A program made the translations under genes and the position numbers. A model generated the notes under the pieces. That model saw nothing but the letters and a program-made list of their open reading frames with translations. It searched no databases and was not told where the DNA came from. From positions 12,820,747 to 12,884,746 of the forward strand of contig CM055319.2 of the NCBI GenBank assembly GCA_029255685.2: 64,000 nucleotides of DNA. The letters are read 5' to 3'. Origin of the DNA: Silene conica (Eukaryota; Streptophyta; Magnoliopsida; Caryophyllales; Caryophyllaceae). Below, one piece after another: positions 51,781 through 62,975 of this stretch; the stretch's first letter is position 1, and each line of letters opens with the position of its first letter.

Positions 51781-53136
51781 TTATTATTATTATTATTATC
51801 AGTATTAGTATGGTTGGGTTTTGTCATCAATTATTACCATCCTTATATTATTATTATCATTGATATTATTATTACTATTAGTATTGTTTACATAAGTGTT
51901 ATTGTTATTATTAATATTATTATTATTGATATTATTAATATTATTATTATTGTTATTGTTGTTAATAATGTTAATGTTGGTAAGATTATTATTATTAGTA
52001 TATATTTGCTCATGTTGTTAATTATTCAAGTTGTTAAGTAAATTTTATACAAGAATGTGACGGTTATCAATAGTCGACTATATTTTCAATGTTCGTTTAT
52101 TTAATTGAAAGTTATAAAAGTGATAAGGACGAGTTGGTTAAGTTAATTGAAGTAGTCATGTTTAATACGGTCTCGTTATGCGATATACTTTATTTAAATA
52201 ATAGATTTGAATGATTGACATATTATTTTAGTGGTGTAATTGTATTAGTTGGTAATTAAGTATTTTATTTTGTTAGGTGTTGAGTGTGTGATAAAGTGAT
52301 TCTACTGATTGGATGTTAGTTGCGTGATGGGATCATATTGCTATCCAGGTAGGATACACTGACCTTATACTCTATGATGTGTTATGAATGGATGTGATAT
52401 TGTGTGTTGATGCTGAGTATGATTGATATGAGAATGATATTGGCTGGATTGATTGTGGATTATTGGTAATGGCATGAGCTTTTCATTATTTGATAGCGTG
52501 ATTGAATAATTATATTGTTGCATTCATGAGCATAGCATATGTATTGGTTACTGAGAAAGTTATGGTCAGATATTGTTCTGATATAAAGCCCAGGGTGGTT
52601 CTGCAGACCAGGCCTGGTGTCTTATCAGCTATTGAGTTGGTGTTCGGCGACGGCCGATTATAGTCTACCGGGAGGTTCGGTATGGCTGGGTGTTACGGGT
52701 TTGAGATTGAGAATGAGATTGAGCTCGAGCATATCATGACATTTGCATATCATCATTGTTGCATTATTTGTTATTGTGTTGTCCTACTCAACCGCGAGGT
52801 TGACAGTGTATTCGTGTGACACCTACGATGATCCGGAATGGGGAGTAGATTCTACCGGTCAGAGACAGATGAGCTAGGAGTTGGGGCAGGAATGTGAGAT
52901 GCAGACTTTGGACCGACTTAGAATTATATCGCTTCTAGAGTAGTCATCAGTTGTATTTTCTTTTCCCTTGTGTAGTATCTGTAATAACCAAAGTTTAAAT
53001 TTTATCAGTTTTATATAAAGTACTTTGGTTGTTTTACTTTGTTATTCACTACCTCGGACATTCCGAGATGGTAGCAGCTCTATTTATTTGAGAATGTCTT
53101 GGTAAAGGCTCTTAAATAAATGTGGGTGTTACAAAG

Positions 53137-53148
53137 TGGTATCAGAGC
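53137..53148 (+). other. Primer-binding site 2
   Basis: TGGTATCAGAGC, three bases after LTR2, the same arrangement as after LTR1. Confidence 0.9.
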
Positions 53149-53681
53149 GAACGATCCTCAGTCCTAAACCAAATGAAAAAAATAATAATGAACATAGGAA
53201 GAGTCAAATAAAATGAACCCCAGGCTAGTAACTGTTAGGAGCCCCAAGATTGTGATGAGTTAGGGGCCCCCTCAAACCAAGCCACTGGCCCTTTCAGTCT
53301 AATTTGGTTACCCTTGAGAGATGTAGAGCGTGGGTAGTATACAATAAAGGAAAAGACCCAATATATATTGTACTAACAGTTTGCTGGAGCGGAATGAGGT
53401 AAGTAATGATGTGATACATGGTTAATGATGTGCTATGAAAGAATATGGTTGGTAATGTATATTGTGAACCATGAGATTGATATTGAATGTGATTGAGATA
53501 TGTATTACTTCAAGTGGGAGGACATGAGTTTTGAATATGAGTTTGACTTGTATGGTGATATGTATGCGGCTATATGATCCCTGAACCCTTAGGTAGAGAT
53601 ATAGTATAATGATATGTGTAATGAGTTGATGATAAGTAGCACCTTAGTGATTTCTAGGGTATATTACGTACTTAAATAAGT
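53149..53681 (+). other. Second copy of the retrotransposon 5-prime interior, non-coding
   Basis: Near-identical to 5458-5990. It breaks off at AAATAAGTT, where the first copy continues with TTGATTG. Confidence 0.8.
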
Positions 53682-53739
53682 TGCTCTATTTATTTGAGCA
53701 TGTCTTGCTAAAGGCTCCTAAATAAATGGGGGTGTTATA
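53682..53739 (+). repeat. Last 58 bases of a third LTR
   Basis: GCTCTATTTATTTGAGCATG through GGGGGTGTTATA matches the end of LTR1 (from about 5386). GAGGA follows at 53740-53744. The rest of this LTR and of the second interior is deleted. Confidence 0.8.
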
Positions 53740-53744
53740 GAGGA
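53740..53744. repeat. Target-site duplication GAGGA, right copy
   Basis: Matches 2450-2454 on the far side of the 51-kb locus. Confidence 0.7.
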
Positions 53745-53823
53745 AAAGGGAAGAGAGAGTCAAAGAAGAGGAATGGAAATACACACAAATTTGATGCACT
53801 ACTTTTCAAGACTGTATTGGGTG

Positions 53824-54529
53824 TAGAGATGGCAATGGATCCCGGATCCTACCTAGATCCACCAGACCCTATACCCAAGGGTAGGATATGGATCCCACTA
53901 TTTTAGATCCCTAGGATCCGGATAAAACCCATATCCTTATACGATTACGAGGGTCGGATCTGGATCCCACCACTAAGATCCAGATCCTACCCTTGGACCC
54001 TCTTTTAGTTTCTATAAGGGTAATTTTTGGATAGATTCGAACCTTCAAAGGTAGATCATCGAAACAAAGAGTGAAGTATTAGTGTTTATTTCGTTTAAAC
54101 AATTTTTTTACTATGAATTGTTGAAATTATAATTATTTGTGGTTTGTAAACCTTTTTTGTAAGTTGTTATAAGACTTTTTAATATTTTGTATACACCTTT
54201 TGTTTCTTTTGGATTATGATTTTTAAATCGGTGAAACTAATAGATGATAATTTGACTAAAACATCGTCTCTAATTGACAAGTAAAAGTGAAATAGTGTAT
54301 AATAATGACTTGGTGCGGTTTCATTTGAATGTATCGTTGGAGATTAACGGATTTGGATTTTACCCAGATCCTACCAGATCCTTAGGATGCGGATATGGAT
54401 CTACAAATTTTGGACCCTAAGGATAAGGGTAAGATCTGGATATACCATTTTAAAATTGATATGGATCTGGATCCTATAGGATCTGTATCCTATAGGATCC
54501 TGTCCAGATCCTACCCATTGCCATTCCTA
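53824..54529. mobile_element. hAT-type non-autonomous element with 8-base target duplication
   Basis: Begins TAGAGATGGCAATGG and ends with the inverse of TAGGAATGGCAATGG. It is flanked by ATTGGGTG at 53816-53823 and 54530-54537, an exact 8-base duplication as made by hAT transposases. Inside are many GGATCC and AGATCC blocks near both ends and an AT-rich middle. No protein is encoded. Confidence 0.9.
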
Positions 54530-54537
54530 ATTGGGTG

Positions 54538-54974
54538 TATTGTTGTTGGCTATTATAATTGGTTCTTTTACATTTTCATTTAATTGCGGTAAACTCCATG
54601 ATCGTGTCAAGGAAAAATTAGATGAAAATGATCGAGTATCCTTAGAATTTGCTATTTTATTTTACTAAAAGGATTGTTCGGAAGTTGGAACTTGTAAAAG
54701 GTATCCAGATAATTCAAGAAGAATTAGATGGTACTTAATGTTGCACGGAAATGTATCCCAATATTTAACCCTTTTGTTTACTCAATTGCAGGTACAAATG
54801 TTCTGAGTGTAAAGCTCAGCTCAGCAGACACCTAAACATGTAATATACACATCACATTAAAACATATATAAGAAAACAAATTGCGCCGATTTAAAAATCT
54901 AGGGGTATCGTGTGTGTCGTGTACCAAGATTTTTACAATGCCGTCAAACAAAATGTATTTCTAAAATGCACAAA
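54538..54974. other. Intergenic, nothing recognised
   Basis: AT-rich sequence without a gene or clear repeat. Confidence 0.5.
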
Positions 54975-55180
54975 ATTCTTGTTTCAAACCAACACTTTTG
55001 GTTTGAAGTTTCAGACCAAACATATGTTACCATTTTATAGTTAAATGTAACCACAATAGTGTGACCAATGTTACAGCTTATGATAAGTTGTTTGTTAATA
55101 ATGGTCACATTTGGCTGTAAAATAGTAACATATGGCCCGTCTGAAACTTCAGACCAAAAGTGTTGGTCTGAAACAAGACC
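54975..55180. mobile_element. Fold-back MITE of about 205 bases
   Basis: Almost the whole length is an inverted repeat: TTGTTTCAAACCAACACTTT on the left is matched by the inverse of AAGTGTTGGTCTGAAACAAG on the right, and ATATGTTACCATTTTA pairs further in. It could form one long hairpin. I could not define the target duplication. Confidence 0.8.
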
Positions 55181-56094
55181 AACTGAATTGAATTTTAAGT
55201 AGTTTACAAAACTCATATAGTGAATTTCATACTTTACCAACATTCTTACAAAATTTTACCTGTAACTTTGATGTATTTCAAACTTAATTTTCGATGTCGG
55301 ACTAGAATTATGGTACGTGCACATTTAGCAAAGAGTATTGATATTAAATGCCAAAACTTTAGTTTTTTCAAATCATGAAGAAACTCTTGGACTTTTTCTC
55401 CAATCAAGTCATTTGAAAAAAGGAAATTCCGCTCTATATTGATACAACATTAATGAATATGGATTCAATCTTCCACATACAAAGTACCTTGAATGAAATT
55501 TTGGTTAAGATTATGACCCGAGATTGCGGTTAGACCTTATAAAGCGGCGGTCACAAAGAAAAAATTGGTCTCAATTGCGCGTGTTTATAGTGACTTTCAT
55601 GAGCTTGTTACGCTTAAAGAATGAAACTATGCTCATGTAGCTATGACGCGCTTCCCAACTAGTCTAAATGAAAGTGTAATTTCGTTATATCGCCCACAAA
55701 CAGGAGATCCAATTATTATGTCTATGTATGACTAGTCATTATTAAAATGAATTAAATGACTATAGCAGCACATCATTGACTTCATTGACCGCGTTTGGGA
55801 TGCTTTTTCAGTAGCTGTAGTTTTGGACTTCTCCATAGATAATGGATATTGTGTTTCATTGTATTGTTCTACAATATCAATATCATCATCTTGTTAAAAT
55901 AAGCCTTGAAATTCTTAAGACGGACTTCACGATGATTCATCTCATGTACGTCGACAAGCAAACACATCGTTAGTGAACTATATAAATCTGTATGTTGTTT
56001 ATTTACATGCTCTATTTGTGTTTTCGCTTTTGTTATAGCATAACATCACTGATTAACATATCAAATCTGTCCACAACAATCAACAGATCACAGG
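55181..56094. promoter_or_regulatory. Upstream region of the lectin receptor kinase
   Basis: No gene seen. A TATA-like TATAAAT at 55981-55987 lies 108 bases before the start codon, a plausible core promoter with a short leader. Confidence 0.45.
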
Positions 56095-58450
56095 ATGTTT
56101 GGTAATGTTGGTTTTGTAATTATTATTATTATTATTGTAGCTAGTTTGGTTTTGGCATTACCTGCAAATTCAGGAAACATAAACTTCCAATACAATGGCT
56201 TTAAATCAGCCAACCTCGAGTTAGATGCCGATGGCATAGCTACCTACACCGACACCGGTTTGTTGATGCTTACTAACATAAGCGCCAGACAATCCGGACA
56301 TGCCTTCTTCCCCTTTTCCATTCCCTTCAAAACAATACAATCAAACTCCTGTCATTCCTTCTCGACTACCTTCGGCTTTGCCATAGTTCCCGAAGCCAAC
56401 TACACAGGGCTAGCTGGCCACGGTATGGCCTTCGTCATCTCCCCGACAAAAGACTTGTCCGCGCAACTCCCAAGCCAGTACCTCGGCATTTTCACTGCGG
56501 CCAGCGTTGGGAACTATAGTAACCACATCCTGGCTGTCGAGCTCGACACAGTCCAAAATTTTGAGTTTAATGACATAAACGACAACCATGTCGGCATTGA
56601 TATCAATTCTATGGTGTCGACTTCAGCTGCTCCTGCTGGGTATTATGCCCCATCTATACACGAAACGAACAAGGGGTTTAAGAATCTGTCATTGAAAAGT
56701 GGGGAGCCTATGATTGTTTGGATCGATTATGACTCTAGGAAGAAGCTACTCGATGTAACTCTAGCTCCGATTCATGTACCTAAACCTCTTACCCCACTAT
56801 TGTCCTTGTCCAAGGATCTTTCTCCTATTATTAAGGATACGATGTATGTTGGATTTTCGGCAGCCACTGGTTCACTCCGTTGTAGTCACTACATATTAGG
56901 ATGGAGCTTCGCCATAGATAGCAGGGCTCAAGATTTGATCCTCTCTAAGCCGCCAGGAGCTCGAAAAAAGATTCCATTGTTCTTTCCAATTGGGTTGCCT
57001 ATAATAATCATAGGGGTGGCGCTATTATCATTTATTGTACTGATCTATGTTTATCGAAAAAGAAAATTTGCAGAGGAGATTGAGGATTGGGAAGTAGAGT
57101 ACGGTCCTCATCGATTCAAGTACAAGGACTTGTATGTCGCGACTAAGGGGTTCAATGAAAAACAGTTGTTGGGTCGAGGTGGGTTTGGTAAGGTCTATAA
57201 AGGGTTTTTGCCTAAGGCAAACCTCGAGATTGCAGTGAAGAAGGTCTCTCATGATTCAAAGCAAGGAATAAAGGAATTTGTGGCGGAGATTGTAAGTAGT
57301 GGGAGGCTTCGACATAGAAATTTAGTCCCGCTTTTGGGTTATTGTCGTAGGAAGACGGAGTTGATGTTGGTGTATGATTATATGCCCAATGGAAGCTTGG
57401 ACAAATACCTATACTCACAACAAACCTTGAAGCTTAGCTGGGAGCACAGGTTCAATATTGTAAAAGGAGTTGCATCTGGCCTTTTGTATCTTCATGAAGA
57501 ATGGGAGCAAGTTGTGATCCACAGGTAATTCAAAATAATTGGATCCTTTTATCATTTGCTCCTGATTTATTAATTTAAATCGACTCCCTCCACATCAGTC
57601 AATTGTTACCGTTTTAGGATTGTAAAACAATTGTGTTAGAGTACCATTTTTTGCCTAAAACCGTCTTAACTTAAGACGGTTCACACAACCGACTAAAATA
57701 GAAGTGAAAATGGAAAAAGGTTACTGTCAGAGGTGTCAAGGTAAGACGCCCTCAAGCAAGACCTACTAGTCTATAAAACTTGTGGGAATGAGCATTTTAA
57801 ACTTTATGACTAAATAATTTTGTATAATGAATTGTTGGGTAATTAACAACAGGGATATAAAGGCTAGCAATGTACTTCTTGATGGAGAGTTCAATGCAAG
57901 AATAGGGGATTTCGGCCTTGCTCGATTATATGACCATGGTTCTGATCCACATACCACACATGCTGCGGGAACCATAGGTTACCTTGCCCCAGAACACACC
58001 ACAATTGGTAAGGCAACAAGGAGTACCGACATATATGCTTTTGGAGCATTTTTGCTCGAGGTTTGTTGTGGAAGGAGGCCTATAGATATGAATGCGCCCA
58101 ACGGGGGTGTAATCTTGGTGAACATAGTGTTCGAGTTTTGGAGTAAGGGTGAGCTACTTCAGATAATCGACTCAAATTTGAGGCAAGGTGATCACAAGGC
58201 GGATGAAGTTGAGCTAGTGTTGAAACTTGGTTTACTTTGCTCCAATGTTGAACCAACAGCTAGACCGAATATGAGACAAGTGGTACAGTACTTGGGTGGT
58301 ATGCATCCGTTACCAGAACTGTCAGGGCTAACCCTTGGTTCTCGGGGGTTAACATATGGTCAGAGTGACAAAGAAGTTAGTAATCCATTAATGACGGGTT
58401 CATACCCGTCATCTTTAATGGACGAAACTGTCATTCATGTGGGTCGATGA
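56095..58450 (+). CDS. L-type lectin-domain receptor-like kinase, 675 aa, 2 exons
   Basis: Exons are 56095-57524 and 57853-58450 (AG|GTAATT to AACAG|G). A hydrophobic signal peptide (about residues 1-21) is followed by a legume-lectin ectodomain (FQYNGF, the VELDT and NHVGID metal/sugar-site region, GWSF), a membrane segment at about 293-320, and an intracellular Ser/Thr kinase. The kinase has the glycine loop GRGGFGKVYKG, Lys382 (AVKK), the catalytic loop HRDIKASN with Asp478, DFG at 496-498 and APE at 522-524. The length is normal for the family and all key residues are present, so it is probably active at the plasma membrane; relatives act in defence and pollen development. The 328-base intron splits the Arg codon of HRD. 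Many members of this family are intronless. Confidence 0.92.
57525..57852 (+). other. Intron of the receptor kinase gene
   Basis: GT-AG intron with a perfect palindromic block, ACCGTCTTAACTTAAGACGG, near 57660-57680, probably a small MITE remnant. Confidence 0.85.
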
Positions 58451-59050
58451 GAATCATGTGCTAAATGTAGCAGTACAGATACAATTTTCCTACATAGAAT
58501 AATGATTTCATTTATAGGTTCTCTGCTATAGAGTAAAGTTGAGAAAGATTAACCATTAATTATACAGAATGGTGTAATTCTTCATTTGAGCGTTGTACAA
58601 TCTACAACAATTGATGCAACTGTTCAATTTAAGACAATTGATAGGTTGCAATTTTAGGAATTTTGCAGTGAAGAGAAGGATTCACGTGGGAAATTGTTTG
58701 AACAATTAAATAAGATAATAAGGGTAAGATTATTGCTAGTTTTGAGATAAGATTTTAGCAAGTTTAAAGACAATCTCCACGCAAAACTACCAATAATCTA
58801 ACAAAGCCTTTAAATTGAGTCAGGGAAATCCTTCCCTCAACTTAAGACTTTGGTGGGTCCTGATTCCACTTTCGATTAAAATTATCAATTTAGTGGTTGC
58901 CGTAAAAAAATTAAAGTTTAAAGTGAGTCTGACGGATAACGTATAACGAAATTACTTTTTCACGTACGAAATTATTTTTTCACGTACGAAATTTACTCTT
59001 TCAGATATATTTTTTCATAATATTTACATAGCATACCCTTTTCTAATCCT
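58451..59050. other. Intergenic downstream of the kinase gene
   Basis: AT-rich, 3-prime UTR and intergenic sequence. Nothing else recognised. Confidence 0.5.
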
Positions 59051-59067
59051 AGACAAAATTAAAACTT

Positions 59068-59638
59068 TTTTTTTTTGAAGGGAAAAAATCGTTTCATTAA
59101 TCAAAAGTCTTATGTTAGTTACAACATATGTCAAGAATGACCGGACACAAAACGATTAAAATCAAATAAACTATATTCTCGATCTACAGAAAATTTCTGA
59201 ACTTGATGGGCTCATGAGACGCTTCTGCACATCCTATAACATATCGCCTTCTGCGGCTTTTCACAAGAGGGTCTCCAAATTTTCTAAAGCATGACAAGAA
59301 TCGAGTTCTTTTGACCAAAAAGTTTGTAACGAGCAGTTTAACAGCAGTTTTATCTCCATAGGATCAACAATGAAGGCGTCAATCTTCCACTTAATTCTTA
59401 AACCTCTCAAATAGAGGGGAAAATCTCACCTTTCCAAAAGGCGAGGACAAAACTCACCAAAAGGTGAAAACAAAACTCACATAAAGGTGAGAACAAGTCT
59501 CCAATAAAGGAGAGGCAATAAGTTATTAGCGTAAAAAAATTAAAGAAAATGAAACAGAAAAAATTGGGACTTACCTCCACCAAAAAAGGTAGGCGGCAGC
59601 CCCCAACAAGTTGAATTAGGGTTTAGGTTTTTTTAGAG
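59068..59638 (-). mobile_element. Short non-LTR retrotransposon (SINE-sized or deleted LINE)
   Basis: Flanked by a perfect 17-base duplication, AGACAAAATTAAAACTT, at 59051-59067 and 59639-59655. A T run of about a dozen bases (59066-59077, overlapping the left duplication) is the poly-A tail of a minus-strand insert. The other end reads CCTAAACCCTAATTC and then GGGGGCTGCCGCC on the minus strand. About 571 bases, no RT frame. Several CCTTTTGGTGAG-type short repeats lie inside. Confidence 0.8.
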
Positions 59639-59655
59639 AGACAAAATTAAAACTT

Positions 59656-60040
59656 ATGTTAACCTATTCTTTTTACCTAAAATTGAATTTAATCCTTCCA
59701 AAAAGTTGAATAATGGATTATAATTAACAATTATTAATACGTTTTGTGAAATTATTCGGATTAGTTAATAGTTAAATAATGAAATTATTAATTATGAAAG
59801 ATTTATCAATTATTATCAACGAAGGTATGGCCGGCGGTTGTGGGTTATGAACGCCGGTTTGTGCATGCACCTGTAATCAAACAATAATAATTGTTATAGT
59901 TCAGATCGATCATATTTCTAGATCTTCTCGTTTCGACATTAATCGACTTGTACATATGCAAAAGTGTCCGAGAACAGAAGATCGATAACATTACTTTTTG
60001 AAAACAATTATTTGAGTTCAAAAGGAAAAAAGAAAAATAG
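59656..60040. other. Intergenic, nothing recognised
   Basis: AT-rich sequence without a supported feature. Confidence 0.5.
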
Positions 60041-60233
60041 TAAGTCTTGCTTGCGACGGGTCACCATTTGTGACGGATATTTTGTGAGATAAAATGGATA
60101 TAAAATGAGTTAGTAGAGAAAGGGGACCACATGAATAGTGTTGGAGAGAGAGAAAAAGTGGGTATTTTGTGAGATAAAACGGTATCCGTCACAAGCTTGC
60201 GACGGATAGTGCCGTTGCAAATAAGAATTTGTG
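60041..60233. mobile_element. MITE, first copy of a 190-base family
   Basis: Ends TCTTGCTTGCGACGGGTCAC and the inverse of TTCTTATTTGCAACGGCAC; internal TTTGTGACGGATA and TATCCGTCACAA pair. A second copy at 61744-61938 is about 93-95 percent alike by eye. Confidence 0.8.
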
Positions 60234-60239
60234 AAAGAA

Positions 60240-60460
60240 AAATTACAGAATCAATAGTGATATCAAAGAGACTAGATCGACGTCGACGGCGATTAAGATT
60301 ACTCTAATGAAGAAAGTATTTCTGAGCATGACTTGCGACCTGAGTCGGCGTTCGAGTTTTGACGTAATTTCTCGAAATACCTCGTCAATCTGCCTTTCCA
60401 ACCTTCTGCAATCCTACAAAAACAGTTTGTGTTGGGTTCCGCCGTCCATGGTACTCCTAC
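60240..60460 (-). pseudogene. MYB-related (SHAQKYF class) transcription factor fragment
   Basis: The minus strand reads GVPWTAE, then after small shifts HKLFL and VGLQKVGK, a stop where the conserved Trp of DWRG should be (TGA at 60385-60387), then RGISRNYVKTRTPTQVASHA followed by QKYFLH, another stop in place of Gln, and SNLNRRRRRSSLFD. This is the single MYB repeat of the SHAQKYF family (MYBS/KUA1-like), which binds TATCCA- or GATAA-type sites. Two stops and two indels make it dead. The rest of the gene is not visible; the MITE at 60041-60233 begins right beside it. Confidence 0.88.
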
Positions 60461-61079
60461 ATTCCTCAATCACCACACCAAAATCATCATCAATTTACTT
60501 AATCATCAATCAAATCAAACAAATTTTCGCAATTAATATCCTATTTCACACAATAAATACTTATTAACTTTTTTTTTTCACGAGAATCATGATTAATGCT
60601 CCTTCCGTATTCGAGAAAAATGCGTTATGTTGATTATATATTCATGTGTCAGATATGTTACCGATACGGGAATTTTTCGATGGAGCAAGTTGTATGGTGG
60701 TGAAGGGAGTTGGGGAAAGGGAGAGAAAAAATGAATTAGATGAAAGAAGAAAAAATGACAAAGATAGAATTGTAAAAGACATAGGTAAAAGAGTAAAATT
60801 CGTATGTGAAAAAGCACAACCCATATATAAAGCCTAAGGTGGATTTGAGGTGGGTCTAAACAATAAAAAATAAAAGTTGACGGGGAGTTGAAGTCTTAAA
60901 ATTTTGGAGAATTTTACCCTAATAGTAATAGTACCAAAGAAAAGATTAATTTCATTCAATTTTATGATAACCCTTCTACTAACTACCCCGTATCCGACAT
61001 CGATATACGTGGATTAAGCAACAAAAGTTTCGGATATTTTAAAATCGCATTTGGTTTTTTAATTTAGGGCGATATGTTA
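60461..61079. other. Intergenic, nothing recognised
   Basis: AT-rich. Short frames near 60593-60837 overlap on both strands and have no coding character. Confidence 0.45.
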
Positions 61080-61585
61080 TATGATATCCCTTAATTTTTC
61101 AATTTTCTACGTGGTACCCCCATACTTTTTAAAACATGATACCCCTAATTGTTGTTATTATTACTAAGTGTACCCTTAAACTTTATTTTTCGAGTTTTAG
61201 GCATTAAATGATTACTTGTGCGCGTAATAAAGCTGTCATTTAGAATCAATAACCATTTTTGGACGTGATAATTTAGCAAGAGATAAATAATTTTTCCATT
61301 AAAATTTTGTTAGCCCATATATATGTATAAATATTAGGATCGAGATGGATATTAAGTCTAATAGAGTCCTTATATCATGTGATAATAAATAACAAACTTG
61401 TTTACGACTTCAAGTCATCACTTAACGCTTAAAAATGAGTTTAATTGGGTGAAAATAAAGTTTAGGAGTATACTCACTGATAATAACATTAATTATAGGT
61501 ATCGTCTATGTATGTTTTAAAAACATGTAGAAATATAATGTAGAAAGTACAAAATTAAGGAGTGCCATGTAGAAGGGATATTAAT
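61080..61585. mobile_element. Fold-back MITE of about 0.5 kb
   Basis: The left arm (GATATCCCTTAATTTTTCAA, then TTTTTAAAACATGATACC, then TTAAACTTTATTTTTC) is matched inverted by the right arm (GAAAATAAAGTTTAGGAG, then GTATGTTTTAAAAACAT, then GTAGAAGGGATATTA). Arms are about 150 bases and diverged. No coding. Confidence 0.7.
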
Positions 61586-61593
61586 TTATTCAG

Positions 61594-61998
61594 CAAGTCT
61601 TACTTGTGAGTTGTGACGGGTATATTCATCACAAGTTTGCGACATGTCAAATAATACTCAGGTAATTAGATAAGAAAAAGCAGCTTGTTACTCTCAAGGC
61701 ACCCTTCTTTTGTCTTATCTACCCCATATAGATAATATTTGTAGTAAGTTTTGTTTGCGACGGGTCACCATTTGTGACGGATATTTTGTGAGATAAAATG
61801 AATAGAAAATGAGTTAGTGGAGAAAGGGGACCACATGAATACTGTTGGAGAGAGAGAGAGAAAGTGGGTATTTTGTGAGAGGAAACGGTATCCGTCACAA
61901 ACTTGCGAGGGATAGTGTCGTTGCAAATAAGAATTTGTGTAATATTTGATCCATCGCAAACCTACGACAAATATACCCGTCACAAATGAGAATTTGTG
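61594..61998. mobile_element. Outer MITE with a second MITE nested inside
   Basis: Outer ends AGTCTTACTTGTGAGTTGTG followed by ACGGGTATAT, and the inverse of AATATACCCGTCACAAATGA. The inner MITE (61744-61938) separates them. Confidence 0.6.
61744..61938. mobile_element. MITE, second copy of the 190-base family
   Basis: Collinear with 60041-60233 (GCGACGGGTCACCATTTGTG through ATAAGAATTTGTG) with a few substitutions and a longer GA run. Confidence 0.8.
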
Positions 61999-62289
61999 TT
62001 ATCTATTTGTTCCCATTCCGAACAGACTGGCGCCTAATTTCGCTTGTTCTGAGTTTTGAGTGCCACCTAGTTTTTTTGCCTTTTTCACGAACTAACATCT
62101 TGATGAGTCCCAATTTAGTCATTATTTTCCTTACTTTTTCTTTCATTTTGATCCCGTTTTGCGTGCCATTGCTTGATTTTATGCCTGTTGCCTCTATTTT
62201 ACGTATTTGGTTTCCATTTTGTAGACCTTGAGGCGGGAATGAAGAAATGGGAGCAAGCGAGGCGGATTCGATGCAAAAAGAGGAGAAAA

Positions 62290-62760
62290 AGATAAGAAAT
62301 GGCAAATAGGGGTCTCTAGCCGGTCGGCCAGCAGCCGGTCTGCCGGCTGGGATCCCCTTGACCGTTGACTCGTTGGAGAATAGCAAGAAGAGAAGAGTAG
62401 GGTCCTCAGTCGGTCGGTCGGCAGCCGGTCTACCGGCTGGGAACCCTACCCACACTTAGCCATATTCAAGAATTTGCGAAGAAAAATAGAAGTTGGGCAG
62501 ATTCTGAAGATAGAGTCCTCAGCCGGTACCCAACCAGCAACCGGCTAACCGGCTAGGAGCCCTAGTGCATTCAAGATTTTCGTGCAAAAAACAGTAGCTT
62601 GGATCAAGGTCGTCAGTCGATACCCAACCGGTAGTCGGTTGACCGTCTGGGAGGCAAGGCAAATTCAAGATTTTTCAGAAACTTGGTTCAGGGTCCTCAG
62701 CCGGTCCCCGATCGATCAGCTGAGAGCCCCTATTCAACTTTTCGCGCACTATATAAACCC
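62290..62760. repeat. GC-rich tandem repeat with CCGGT motifs, units of about 90-110 bases
   Basis: Five units (near 62312, 62403, 62517, 62609, 62696) of the type CCTCAGCCGGT, spacer, GCCGGT, spacer, CCGGCTGGGA. A sixth lies at about 63925-63975 inside the terminal LTR. The stretch 62000-62975 as a whole looks like retrotransposon sequence, with CACTCGACCGAGT-type palindromes at 62770-62960. Confidence 0.6.
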
Positions 62761-62975
62761 GCACTTAGAACAGTTCCACCTGGCTGAGTGGACGCTCCAC
62801 TCAATCGTGTGAACTGCTTACTTGACCGAGTGACTCGCTCACTCGATCGAGTGGTCAACACTTGATGGGTCCTACTCTCGCCCGGGTCAACTTGAACTTA
62901 CCCGGTGGCACTCGGTCGAGTGGACCTTTCACTCGACCGAGTAACCCCACTCGGTCTCCCCCAAATCACTCATTT

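Larger units (their letters stand above)
46267..53133 (+). repeat. LTR2, interrupted by a non-LTR retrotransposon
   Basis: Matches LTR1 from TGTAATACCCCG to GGTGTTACA, except for an insertion at about 47750-51780 and loss of about 145 LTR bases at the insertion point. It has a polypurine tract on its left and a primer site on its right, so it is shared by two interiors. A stretch of about 26 bases (CTTTGGTGGTGACGTATGGG and on) is duplicated at 47662-47687 and 47702-47727, next to the insertion. Confidence 0.85.

Noticed and set aside
53824..54529. Possible gene or promoter region between the retrotransposon and the kinase
   Set aside because: It is a non-autonomous hAT element with clean ends and an 8-base target duplication; frames inside are short.
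62003..62455. 150-codon minus-strand frame with repeated RPAGRPA-like residues
   Set aside because: Produced by the GC-rich CCGGT repeat in retrotransposon-like sequence.
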